Assembly: GCA_036399695.1 (NCBI GenBank)
Contig: DASWMP010000129.1
Span: 1-56,154, forward strand
Direction of reading: 5' to 3'
DNA: 56,154 nt
DNA from: DASVEE01 sp036399695
Lineage (GTDB): Bacteria > Acidobacteriota > Thermoanaerobaculia > Gp7-AA8
The translations under genes were made by a program, and so were the position numbers. Each line of letters starts with the position of its first letter. Positions within the stretch are counted from its first letter, which is position 1. Positions 34,694 through 42,589 of the stretch are shown here, piece after piece. The notes below the pieces were generated by a model. That model ran no database searches. It was not told the DNA's origin and saw only the letters and a program-made list of their open reading frames with translations.

Positions 34694-34718
34694 CCGGAAG
34701 CGAAACTTTCGCTTCCGG
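34694..34718. promoter_or_regulatory. perfect 12-bp inverted repeat, possible operator
   Basis: CCGGAAGCGAAA (34694-34705), one C, then TTTCGCTTCCGG (34707-34718). It lies 23 bases upstream of a TACAAT box (34741-34746) and 42 bases upstream of the oxidoreductase start. A related half, GTTTCGCTTCGG, is found about 35 bases further upstream. No T-run follows, so an operator or mRNA structure is likelier than a terminator. The divergent gap 34495-34759 holds no gene. Confidence 0.6.
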
Positions 34719-34759
34719 AAGTGAAGTCGTGCCTAGCCGGTACAATGCCCCCGTTTTCT

Positions 34760-36907
34760 ATGAAACAGCTCATTCAAAGCGTCAAAACAGGGGAGCTGGC
34801 GCTCCTCGACGTCCCGGCGCCGGCGGTCGGCGCCCGCGGCATTCTCGTCCGGACCCAGGCCAGTCTCGTCTCCGCCGGCACCGAGCGGATGATCGTCAGC
34901 TTCGCCGAGAAGAACCTCCTCGACAAAGCCCGCTCCCGCCCCGACCTCGTCCGGCAGGTCCTCGACAAGGTCAAAACCCATGGGCTGCTCGACACCGTCG
35001 ACGCCGTCCGTAACCGTCTCGATCAGGCCATGACTCTCGGCTACTCGGCCGCCGGCACAGTATTAGAGGTAGGGCGGGAGGTGACGGAGTTCCGCGTCGG
35101 CGACCGCGTCGCCTGCGCCGGTGGCGGCTACGCCGTCCACGCGCAGATCCTCTCGGTGCCCCGGAACCTGGCCGTGGCCATCCCGGAGAACGTTTCCTTC
35201 GACCACGCCGCCTTCACGACGCTCGGCGCGATCGCCCTCCACGGCATCCGCCTCGCCGAAGTGCAGCTCGGCGAAGTCGTGGCCGTCGTGGGCCTCGGCC
35301 TGCTCGGCCAGCTCACGGTCCAGATGCTCAGGTCCGCCGGCTGCACCGTCATCGGCACCGACCTGCAGGCCGACCGCGTCGCGCTGGCCATGGGCCACGG
35401 CGCCGAATGGGCCGGCACGGAGGCCAACGAGTTCGCCGCCCGCGTGGCCGCCGCCTCCAACGGTCACGGCGCCGACGCCGTCCTCATCACCGCCGACACG
35501 AAGAGCGATCAGCCGGTGATGCTGGCCGGCGAGGTGGCGCGCAACCGCGGCCGCGTCGTGGCTGTCGGCGGGGTCGGGACGAACCTCCCGCGCAAGGTCT
35601 ACTTCGAGAAGGAGCTCGACTTTCGCATCTCCCGCTCCTACGGGCCGGGACGCTACGACACCGACTACGAGGAGAAGGGGGTCGATTACCCCTACGGCTT
35701 CGTGCGCTGGACGGAGAACCGGAACATGCAGGCGTTCGCACGCATGCTCTCGACCGGTGCCGTCGACGCCGAGCCGCTCATCTCGCATCGCTTCGAGATC
35801 GAACAGGCCGAGAAAGCCTACGAGCTGATTCTCGGCCGAACGAACCAGCCGTTCCTCGGCGTGGTGCTGGAGTACACGACCGAGCCGCTGCTCGCGCGCA
35901 GGATCGACGTGGGGGCGGTGCGCCCGGCCGTCCCGACGACCGCCGTCAACGTGGGAGTCCTCGGCGCGGGCCTCTTCGCGAATGCGGTCCTCATCCCGGC
36001 CATGCAGAAGACGGATGGCGTGAATCTCGTTGGCGTCGCCAGTGGCGGCGGCGTCACGGCGCGCACGGCGGCCAAGAAGTTCGCCTTCTCCTGGTGCGCG
36101 TCGTCATCCGACGAGTTGCTGCGCGACGACCGGGTCAACACCGTGGCCATCCTGACACGCCACCACCTGCACGCACGCCAGACGCTCGCCGCATTGCGCG
36201 CCGGAAAGCACGTCTTCGTTGAAAAGCCGCTCTGCCTCACGGCCGGCGAGCTCGCGGAGATCGAAGCGGCGTACGACGGCACGCGCATGGTGATGGTCGG
36301 TTACAACCGCCGCTTCGCCCCGATGGTGATCGCGCTGCGCGACATCCTGCGCACCGCTGGCGAGCCGCTGCTGCTGACATACCGCGTCAACGCCGGCTTC
36401 ATCCCGGCCAATCACTGGACTCACGATCCCGAGCAGGGTGGGGGACGGCTGCGCGGCGAAGGCTGCCACTTCATCGATCTGCTCATCGACCTCGCCGGAG
36501 ACCGCGTCCGCCGCGTCACGACGCGCGTGCTCCCGGACAGCGGCCGGTATCAGCAGGACAACTTCCAGGTCACACTCGAGTTCACGAACGGCACGATCGG
36601 CACCGTCATCTACAGCGCCGGCGGCTCCCGCTCCTTCGGCAAGGAGTCGATCGAAGCCTTCGGCGCCGGCATCGCCGCCCGCCTCGACGACTTCCGCACC
36701 CTCGACGTCCGTCGCAACGCGAAAGCCACGACCCTCCGCTCCCGCCTCCGCCAGGACAAAGGCCACCGCGCCGAATGGGAAGCCATCACCCACCACCTCA
36801 CCCGCGGCGGCCCAGCCCCAATCCCGTTCGAAGAGCTGGTGCACTCCACCCGGGCCACGCTCGCCGCCTACGAGAGCCTACTCAGTGGAGAGGCGGTGGG
36901 GGTATGA
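34760..36907 (+). CDS. bi-domain oxidoreductase: zinc-type alcohol dehydrogenase fused to Gfo/Idh/MocA
   Basis: A 715-residue fusion. Residues about 1-370 are a medium-chain dehydrogenase/reductase domain with VVAVVGLGLLGQLTVQML as NAD(P) loop. Its usual structural zinc Cys cluster is not obvious. Residues about 395-715 are a Gfo/Idh/MocA oxidoreductase: VGVLGAGLFANAVLIPAM, ILTRHHLHARQTLAALRAGKHVFVEKPL with the catalytic EKP motif, and GEGCHFIDLLIDLAGD. Such fusions occur in capsule and O-antigen clusters and are thought to oxidise or reduce a nucleotide sugar. An in-frame GTG at 34721 and ATG at 34745 are alternatives, but a TACAAT box at 34741 makes ATG 34760 the best start. wecB follows on the same strand. 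Confidence 0.9.
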   Translation: MKQLIQSVKTGELALLDVPAPAVGARGILVRTQASLVSAGTERMIVSFAEKNLLDKARSRPDLVRQVLDKVKTHGLLDTVDAVRNRLDQAMTLGYSAAGTVLEVGREVTEFRVGDRVACAGGGYAVHAQILSVPRNLAVAIPENVSFDHAAFTTLGAIALHGIRLAEVQLGEVVAVVGLGLLGQLTVQMLRSAGCTVIGTDLQADRVALAMGHGAEWAGTEANEFAARVAAASNGHGADAVLITADTKSDQPVMLAGEVARNRGRVVAVGGVGTNLPRKVYFEKELDFRISRSYGPGRYDTDYEEKGVDYPYGFVRWTENRNMQAFARMLSTGAVDAEPLISHRFEIEQAEKAYELILGRTNQPFLGVVLEYTTEPLLARRIDVGAVRPAVPTTAVNVGVLGAGLFANAVLIPAMQKTDGVNLVGVASGGGVTARTAAKKFAFSWCASSSDELLRDDRVNTVAILTRHHLHARQTLAALRAGKHVFVEKPLCLTAGELAEIEAAYDGTRMVMVGYNRRFAPMVIALRDILRTAGEPLLLTYRVNAGFIPANHWTHDPEQGGGRLRGEGCHFIDLLIDLAGDRVRRVTTRVLPDSGRYQQDNFQVTLEFTNGTIGTVIYSAGGSRSFGKESIEAFGAGIAARLDDFRTLDVRRNAKATTLRSRLRQDKGHRAEWEAITHHLTRGGPAPIPFEELVHSTRATLAAYESLLSGEAVGV

Positions 36908-36995
36908 GGGGCGCGGGGAGTGGTTTCCGATTTCCGATTTCCGATTTCCGGGCCGCGCGCCGCGACGCGCCGGCAGCGCTCGGCCCTTGTGCTTG

Positions 36996-37170
36996 CACGC
37001 CGGAGGCGTGCCGTAAATTAGCCGGTGGCAAGTGCCGAAGGCACGCCGCCGGGGTCGCGTACGGAGCTCCGGCACCCCTCCGGGGTGCAAATTTTTGTGT
37101 GCGACCGAACCCGGTGGCAGCGTGCCTGCGGCACTTGCCACCGGCTAATCTACGGCACGCCTCCGGCGTG
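36996..37170. repeat. CACGCC-type long inverted repeat, complete copy of 175 bp
   Basis: Ends are CACGCCGGAGGCGTG (36996-37010) and its complement (37156-37170), with arms sharing CGTAAATTAGCCGGTGGCAA. The interior hairpin CACCCCTCCGGGGTG is in the opposite orientation to the one in the 17754 copy. The 373-base gap 36908-37280 has no gene. It holds GATTTCC tandem units (about 36926-36950), this element, and two blocks of ACGGACAACGGACAACGG (about 37182-37253) right up to wecB. Confidence 0.9.
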
Positions 37171-37181
37171 CAGCCCACGGA

Positions 37182-37253
37182 CAACGGACAACGGACAACG
37201 GACAACGCCGAACGCCGGCGGAGCACGGACAACGGACAACGGACAACGGACAA
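37182..37253. repeat. two blocks of ACGGACA tandem micro-repeat
   Basis: Four units of CGGACAA in 37182-37206, a short CCGAACGCCGGCGGAG interruption, then four more in 37229-37253. The same unit forms the C-terminal codons of the glycosyltransferase at 19954 and, in reverse, the gap at 25403-25440. It ends 28 bases before the wecB start. Confidence 0.85.
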
Positions 37254-37280
37254 CGTGGTGCGTGTGCGGGCGGTGCCCCA

Positions 37281-38345
37281 ATGAAACTCCTCCACGTGGT
37301 CGGCGCCCGTCCCAACTTCATGAAAGCCGCGCCCGTGCTCCAGGCCCTGGCGGCGCGCGGTACGCAGCAGGTGCTCGTGCACACCGGGCAGCATTACGAC
37401 GCCAAAATGTCGGACATCTTCTTTCAGCACCTGGGGATGCCGGCCGCGGACGTCAATCTCGGTGTCGGCTCGGCGTCGCACACGGTGCAGACGGCGGAGG
37501 TGATGACGCGGTTCGAGCCTGTCATCGCCGAGCATCGGCCGGACTGGGTGCTCGTCTACGGCGACGTCAATTCCACCATGGCGGCGGCGCTGGTCTGCGC
37601 CAAGATGCTCGTCAAGGTCGCGCACGTCGAGGGCGGCCTTCGCTCCGGCGACCGCACCATGCCGGAGGAGATCAACCGTCTCGTCACCGACGCCATCGCC
37701 GATCTCCTCCTGACCCCTTCCGAAGACGCCGACCGGAACCTGCGCGCCGAAGGGGTCCCGGAAACGCGGATCGTGCGCGTCGGCAACGTCATGATCGACA
37801 CGCTCGTGCGATTGCTCCCGATCGCCCGCGAGCGCGAGGTGCCGCGGGGACGCTACGCCCTCGTCACCCTGCACCGGCCGTCGAACGTCGACGAGCCGGC
37901 CAGGCTCCAGACGCTCTTCGAGACCGTCGCCGCCATCAGCCGCGACATCCCCATCGTCTTCCCCATCCATCCGCGCACCCGCGAAGCGCTCCGGCGTCTG
38001 CAGATCGACGTTCCCGGGACGCTCACGCTGATGGAGCCTCTCGGCTATCTCGACTTTCTCGCCCTCCAGGCGCACGCGACGCTCGTCATCACCGACTCCG
38101 GTGGCGTCCAGGAAGAGACGACCTACCTCGGCATCCCCTGTTTCACCCTCCGCCCCAACACCGAGCGCCCCGTGACCGTCACGACCGGCACGAACGTGCT
38201 GATCGGCGATGACCTGGAGCGCCTGAGACGGGAAGTCGCACTCGTGCTGCAGGGAAAGCGAAAAGAAGCCGGCATCCCCGAGCTATGGGATGGCCACGCC
38301 GCCGAGAGAATCGCGGACGTCCTCCTCGGTGGCGGCCGCGGCTGA
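37281..38345 (+). CDS. wecB: non-hydrolysing UDP-N-acetylglucosamine 2-epimerase
   Basis: Interconverts UDP-GlcNAc and UDP-ManNAc in the cytoplasm. The protein is 354 residues, slightly short for the family but complete. Motifs in order are VVGARPNFMKAAPV, HTGQHYDAKMSD, VYGDVNSTMAAAL (catalytic Asp), HVEGGLRSGDRTMPEEINR (catalytic Glu residues), TLHRPSNVD and ITDSGGVQEE, where the UDP phosphates bind. The gene follows a repeat-filled gap after the fused oxidoreductase. With the WbpM-type dehydratase and the WbuB-like transferase it points to an N-acetylated 6-deoxyhexosamine or ManNAc-derived sugar in the glycan. Related 2-epimerases acting on 6-deoxy sugars (WbjD type) cannot be excluded. 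Confidence 0.93.
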   Translation: MKLLHVVGARPNFMKAAPVLQALAARGTQQVLVHTGQHYDAKMSDIFFQHLGMPAADVNLGVGSASHTVQTAEVMTRFEPVIAEHRPDWVLVYGDVNSTMAAALVCAKMLVKVAHVEGGLRSGDRTMPEEINRLVTDAIADLLLTPSEDADRNLRAEGVPETRIVRVGNVMIDTLVRLLPIAREREVPRGRYALVTLHRPSNVDEPARLQTLFETVAAISRDIPIVFPIHPRTREALRRLQIDVPGTLTLMEPLGYLDFLALQAHATLVITDSGGVQEETTYLGIPCFTLRPNTERPVTVTTGTNVLIGDDLERLRREVALVLQGKRKEAGIPELWDGHAAERIADVLLGGGRG

Positions 38346-38363
38346 GGAACAATGTTGGATGTT

Positions 38364-38422
38364 CAATGTTGAATGGTGAATGTTGAATCCGTAGCGGCTT
38401 CAACATTCACCATTCAACATTG
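38364..38422. terminator. perfect 24-bp inverted repeat after wecB
   Basis: The arm 38364-38387 (starts CAATGTTGAATGGTG) is perfectly complementary to 38399-38422 (ends CACCATTCAACATTG) around an 11-base loop. It is far more AT-rich than its surroundings and made of AATGTTGA-like units; more of them lie just upstream at 38351-38363. There is no T-run, so termination is plausible but unproven. It marks the border between glycan genes and the RodZ operon. Confidence 0.65.
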
Positions 38423-38444
38423 AGCATCTAGCCCTTCGCCTCCT

Positions 38445-39188
38445 ATGCCCTGGTACACGCCGCAGGACCTCGAGACCCTCAAACGCGACGAGCTCGCCAG
38501 CTTCGTCGCCGAGAACGTCCGTGTGCTGACGGAAGAGGAAGGGCTGGCCGTCCTCGCCAACAACTACATCACCCCGCAGCTCTGCGCGATGATCGCGCAA
38601 AACGCCCGGCTCACCGGCATCTACTCGATCCGCCTGCGACTCATCGCGATGCGCCAGACCCCGCTCGCGCAGGCGATGAAGTTCATCCATTACCTCTACT
38701 GGTTCGACCTCGTGCGGCTCTCGATCGACGTCAAAGTGCCGGCTCAGGTGCGGCGCGCCATCGACCAGCAGCTTCTGAAGGGGATCGAAAAGCTCGGCAT
38801 CGGCGAGCGTGTGGCCACCGCGCGGCGCTGCAGCCCGGCGCTCATCCAGGCCTTTCTCTTCGATCGCGAGCCGCGCGTGCTCGAATCGCTCCTGGTGAAC
38901 CAGCGGCTCCGCGAGGAAGACGTCCTCCATCTGGCCGGCTCGCCAAATGCGACGCCCGAGCAGCTTCTGCTCCTCTCGGCCGATCGCCGGTGGGCGTTCC
39001 GCTATGCCGTCCGCAAGGCTCTGGTGCTGAATCCCCGCACCCCCCGCTCGGCTGCCGCGTCGCAGTTACGCTTCCTCTCGAAACGCGATCTGCGTGACAT
39101 CCACGCCAACCCCCAGACCTCCGTTTACCTCCGCCGCTGCATCGAAAGGCTGACGCCGCAGGTTTTTTCTTCCGCCTCGGCGGATTGA
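38445..39188 (+). CDS. helical-repeat protein of unknown function, related to the gene at 40070
   Basis: A 247-residue, all-alpha-looking protein without signal or membrane helix. It contains HEAT/LRV-like units (ELASFVAENVRVLTEEEGLAVLANN, ALIQAFLFDREPRVLESLLVN). The C-terminal part, ADRRWAFRYAVRKALVLNPRTP...LRFLSKRDLRDIHANPQT, lines up by eye with MRRDWMAKYSIVLALIRNPKAP...INRLTLRDLKSLKDDKGV of the protein at 40070. The two are thus probably distant paralogues on either side of rodZ. I do not know a function. No enzymatic motif is visible; a scaffold role is a guess. No good ribosome site precedes the ATG. Confidence 0.8.
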   Translation: MPWYTPQDLETLKRDELASFVAENVRVLTEEEGLAVLANNYITPQLCAMIAQNARLTGIYSIRLRLIAMRQTPLAQAMKFIHYLYWFDLVRLSIDVKVPAQVRRAIDQQLLKGIEKLGIGERVATARRCSPALIQAFLFDREPRVLESLLVNQRLREEDVLHLAGSPNATPEQLLLLSADRRWAFRYAVRKALVLNPRTPRSAAASQLRFLSKRDLRDIHANPQTSVYLRRCIERLTPQVFSSASAD

Positions 39189-39209
39189 AGCGACTAAAAT
39201 GCCGGGCGG

Positions 39210-40073
39210 ATGCCTGAGCACGACTCGCAGCCGCAACCGAATCCGGAACTCGCGTCTTTCGGGGAGGAGTTGCGTCGCGAACGAGAGATTCGCGGCATCT
39301 CCCTCAAAGAGATCGCCGATGCAACGAAGATCAGCAAGCGTTTCCTCGAAGCGATCGAGCGGAACGACCATAAGACGCTCCCGGCGCCGGTCTTCACGCG
39401 CGGCTTCGTCCGCGAATACGCCCGCTATCTCGGCCTCAGTGCCGAGGACATCGTCAACCGCTACAACTACGCGGCCGCCGGTGACCAGCACGTCGAAAAG
39501 ACGGCGCACCTCGAGCGGCTCGTCACCCCGACTCCCGAGCCGGTCATCGTGCAGCGGCCCCGCCCGAAGCAGGGCATTCCGCCGCCGTACAAACGCATCG
39601 ACCGCAACCTCATCGTCACGGTGCTGATCATCGTCGCCCTCGCGGGCGCGAGCTGGTGGGCGTACACGTACAAGCAGAAGCGCGCTGCCGCTGAAGCACA
39701 AGCTGCCGACGCCACCACCGCGCCCATCGTGACGCCGCGTCCCGCGGCGACGCCGCAGCCTGCCGCCGAACCGGCGCCGGACGACACCGTCCTGCGCCTC
39801 AGCATCGAGATGACGGGCGACTGCTGGATGACGCTCGAAGCGGACGGCAAGCGCGTGCTGAACGACGAGCTGAAGGAAGGGGACCGCCGCACGTTCGAGG
39901 CGAAGGACCGCTTCCGCTTCCAAACCATCGGTAACGCGGGGGCCGTGACGCTGACGATCAACGGCACGCAGGTGCCGCCGCTCGGGGACGCCGGCGAGGT
40001 CGTGAAGAACCGCGTCTTCGACCGCGAGGCTCTTCAGCAGATCCGCAGTTCGACCGCCCCGACCTCATCATGA
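39210..40073 (+). CDS. RodZ-like cytoskeletal/transcription membrane protein
   Basis: A 287-residue protein with RodZ layout. A helix-turn-helix of the HTH_25 type spans about 15-85 (GEELRREREIRGISLKEIADAT, FTRGFVREYARYLGL). A basic, proline-rich linker is followed by one membrane helix at about 133-152 (LIVTVLIIVALAGASWWAY). An Ala/Pro/Thr linker then leads to a periplasmic DUF4115-like beta domain from about 190 (LRLSIEMTGDCWMTLEADGK). In well studied bacteria RodZ links MreB filaments to the cell-wall machinery. The stop overlaps the following gene by ATGA. Confidence 0.88.
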   Translation: MPEHDSQPQPNPELASFGEELRREREIRGISLKEIADATKISKRFLEAIERNDHKTLPAPVFTRGFVREYARYLGLSAEDIVNRYNYAAAGDQHVEKTAHLERLVTPTPEPVIVQRPRPKQGIPPPYKRIDRNLIVTVLIIVALAGASWWAYTYKQKRAAAEAQAADATTAPIVTPRPAATPQPAAEPAPDDTVLRLSIEMTGDCWMTLEADGKRVLNDELKEGDRRTFEAKDRFRFQTIGNAGAVTLTINGTQVPPLGDAGEVVKNRVFDREALQQIRSSTAPTSS

Positions 40074-41161
40074 CCACCGTCCCCACAGAGCTCAGCGCCA
40101 ACTCGGTCATCTCGCTGATCGACGCCGGGAGGTACCCGCGCGAAGTCGTCCATACCATCGCCCGCGGCTTCCTGCCGCTCGAGCAGGACGACCTGATTGC
40201 CATCCTGGCCTACCTCATGACGTCCGACGACGCCGAGGCGGCGGAGCTGGCGCGGGTCTCGATGTCCGAAGTGCCGCAGAAGTCGATCGTCTCCTTCGCG
40301 GCGAACGAGCAGGCTGCTCCCGAGCACCTGGCGCGGCTCGTCCACGCCACCCTCGATCCGGTGGTGCTCGAGCCGCTGATCCGCAACAGGGCGGTCCCGG
40401 ACGAGACCATCGCCGAGCTGGCGCTCCGCGCCACGCCGGCCGTGCAGGAGATCATCGTCATCAATCAGGCGCGCATCATCCGCGCGCCGCAGATCCTCGA
40501 CGCGCTGCTGGCGAACCCGAACCTGGCGCCGGAAGCGCGTCGCCGCGCTCTCGAAACACGCGAGGAGTTCTTCGACAAGAAAGCGCGCGCTGTGCCGTCG
40601 CCGGCCGAGGACCTGGAGGAAGAGGATCTTCGCGACGTACCGCTCGACGCCATCGCGGACCTCCTGGAGAAGGCGGAAGTCGAGCCCGAGGCGGAAGCCG
40701 CGGTCACGATGCCCGAGCTCTCCGAGACCGAAAAGAAGGACGCGATCAAGCAATCGGTCTGGCAGCGGCTGCTGACCATGGGCATCTCGGACAAAGTGAA
40801 GATGGCGTTCAAGGGCGACCGCACGGTGCGGATGATCCTCGTGCGCGAGCGCAACAAGCTGATCTGCAGCGCCACGATGCGCAACCCGCGCATGACCGAT
40901 ACGGAAGTCGAGAGCATCGCCGGCATGCGCAACGTCGACGACGAAGTGCTCCGCCTCATCAGCATGCGCCGCGACTGGATGGCCAAGTACAGCATCGTGC
41001 TCGCGCTCATCCGCAACCCCAAGGCGCCGATAGGTGTTGTCCTGCCGTTGATCAATCGATTAACCTTACGTGATTTGAAGAGCTTGAAGGACGACAAAGG
41101 CGTGACCGAAGTCGTGAGACAGACAGCGCGTAAGTTCTATCAGGCCAAGCAGAAGTCCTGA
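40070..41161 (+). CDS. helical-repeat protein of unknown function, coupled to rodZ
   Basis: A 363-residue cytoplasmic-looking protein built of HEAT/LRV-like helix pairs (IIVINQARIIRAPQILDALLANPNLAPEARRRAL; NEQAAPEHLARLVHATLDPVVLEPLI). An acidic linker lies at about 185-225 and a second repeat block follows (ATMRNPRMTDTEVESIAGMRNVDDEVLRLI). The second block resembles the C-terminal half of the protein at 38445. The start overlaps the rodZ stop by four bases, so the amounts of the two proteins are probably linked. The function is unknown; binding to RodZ or to the J-domain protein behind it is speculation from order alone. Confidence 0.82.
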   Translation: MTTVPTELSANSVISLIDAGRYPREVVHTIARGFLPLEQDDLIAILAYLMTSDDAEAAELARVSMSEVPQKSIVSFAANEQAAPEHLARLVHATLDPVVLEPLIRNRAVPDETIAELALRATPAVQEIIVINQARIIRAPQILDALLANPNLAPEARRRALETREEFFDKKARAVPSPAEDLEEEDLRDVPLDAIADLLEKAEVEPEAEAAVTMPELSETEKKDAIKQSVWQRLLTMGISDKVKMAFKGDRTVRMILVRERNKLICSATMRNPRMTDTEVESIAGMRNVDDEVLRLISMRRDWMAKYSIVLALIRNPKAPIGVVLPLINRLTLRDLKSLKDDKGVTEVVRQTARKFYQAKQKS

Positions 41162-41167
41162 TCCTGA

Positions 41168-41824
41168 ATGAAGGTCAATTACTACGACATCCTGGGCGTG
41201 ACGCGCTCTGCCAACGAGCAGGAGATCCGCGACCGGTTCCGCAAGCTCGCCCGGGAAAGCCATCCGGACCGCTACAAGGGGCCGGACAAGAACGCCGCCG
41301 AACGCAAGTTCCAGACGTTGACCGAAGCGCTCAACGTGCTGACGAACCCCGTCCGCCGCAAGCAGCACGACGCGGAACTGACCGTCCCGTCCGCCGCCGG
41401 CCCGGCCGATTTCGTCCAGATCGCCAGGGTCTATCTTTCCCATGGCGTGAAGGCGTACAAGGACGGCGACATGCGCGCCGCCTACGAAAACTTCGACATG
41501 GCCGCCAAGCACAACCCGCAGGACGGGAAGGCGTTTCATTACCTTGCCCTCGCGGCGGCGCGCCTCCCCGGCTCCATGCGGCAGGCGGTGCAGGCCATCG
41601 AGTCGGCCGTGCAGCGCGAGCCGATGAATGCTCAATATCTGAAAGACGCGGCCACGCTCTGCAAAAAAGCGGGGTTGATGGCGAAAGCCGAGAGATATCT
41701 CGACGAAGCGGTGAAGTGGGATCCGGACAACCTCGACCTGCAGGCGGCGCTCTCCGAGCTCCGATCCGGCCGCGCCGAGGCGAAGGAGGCAGGGAAGGGG
41801 TTCTCCCTTTTCCGCAAGAACTGA
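41168..41824 (+). CDS. J-domain co-chaperone with TPR-like C-terminus
   Basis: A 218-residue protein. Residues 1-70 are a J domain (NYYDILGVTRSANEQEIRDR, HPD at 32-34, LTEALNVLTNPVRRKQHD), which stimulates a DnaK-type ATPase. The rest is TPR-like (YLSHGVKAYKDGDMRAAYENFDMAAKHNP, LKDAATLCKKAGLMAKAERYLDEAVKWDP), a substrate or partner platform. It lacks the G/F and zinc-finger regions of DnaJ, so it is a class C J protein. It follows the helical-repeat gene by six bases and precedes the phosphatase by six, consistent with one transcript. Confidence 0.9.
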   Translation: MKVNYYDILGVTRSANEQEIRDRFRKLARESHPDRYKGPDKNAAERKFQTLTEALNVLTNPVRRKQHDAELTVPSAAGPADFVQIARVYLSHGVKAYKDGDMRAAYENFDMAAKHNPQDGKAFHYLALAAARLPGSMRQAVQAIESAVQREPMNAQYLKDAATLCKKAGLMAKAERYLDEAVKWDPDNLDLQAALSELRSGRAEAKEAGKGFSLFRKN

Positions 41825-41830
41825 TTGGCG

Positions 41831-42589
41831 ATGCAAGTCAAGGCACACGGCCTCACGCACGTAGGGCGTCAGCGCCAGCACAATGAGGACGCGTACCTCG
41901 TCGCCGACGAGGCAGGGCTCTTTCTGGTAGCCGACGGGATGGGAGGCCACGCCGCGGGCGAGATCGCCTCTCGCATCGCCGTCGACTCGATCTCGGAGTT
42001 CATCCTCCACACGAAAGAGGACGACGGCACCTGGCCCCACGCCTACGACGAGCACTTCAAACGCTCGACGAACCGGCTGATGGCCGCCGTGCGCATGGCC
42101 AACACGCGCGTGCTCGAGGCCATGCGCAAGGACGCCCGGCTGCGGGGGATGGGCACGACGGTCGTCGCCTGCCTCTCGGACTCCGGGACGATGTCCATCG
42201 CCCACGTCGGTGATTCACGCGCCTACCTCATCCGTGACGGCCGTCTCTCCCGCATCACGAACGACCACTCCTGGGTCTTCGAACAGGTCCAGGCCGGCAT
42301 GCTCACGGAAGCGGAAGCGGAGAAGCATCCGCTCCGCAACGTCATCACCCGCGCCCTTGGCGGCGCGTTGCAGGTAACCCCCGACGCCTCCGAGATCGAC
42401 ATGCACCCGGGTGACGTATTCCTGCTCTGCAGTGACGGCCTCACTGGCATGGTTCCGGAAACTGAGATCCTCCGGCTCGTCGCCACGAGCGGCGAGAACC
42501 TCGAGCAGGCATGTCAGAAGTTGATCGATGAGGCCAATGAACGTGGTGGCCTCGACAACGTGACGGCCATACTCGTAAGGACGGATTGA
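41831..42589 (+). CDS. PP2C-type Ser/Thr protein phosphatase
   Basis: A 252-residue metal-dependent phosphatase of the bacterial PrpC/Stp type. The motifs are complete: GRQRQHNEDAY, FLVADGMGGHAAGE (metal-binding Asp-Gly), RGMGTTVVACL, IAHVGDSRAYL, FLLCSDGLTGMV and GLDNVTAILV. It would reverse Ser/Thr phosphorylation; no Ser/Thr kinase gene lies in the window. A TTG two codons upstream (41825) is possible, but ATG 41831 is the plainer start. The stop overlaps the start of the selenoprotein gene by one base (TGATG), indicating translational coupling. Confidence 0.93.
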   Translation: MQVKAHGLTHVGRQRQHNEDAYLVADEAGLFLVADGMGGHAAGEIASRIAVDSISEFILHTKEDDGTWPHAYDEHFKRSTNRLMAAVRMANTRVLEAMRKDARLRGMGTTVVACLSDSGTMSIAHVGDSRAYLIRDGRLSRITNDHSWVFEQVQAGMLTEAEAEKHPLRNVITRALGGALQVTPDASEIDMHPGDVFLLCSDGLTGMVPETEILRLVATSGENLEQACQKLIDEANERGGLDNVTAILVRTD

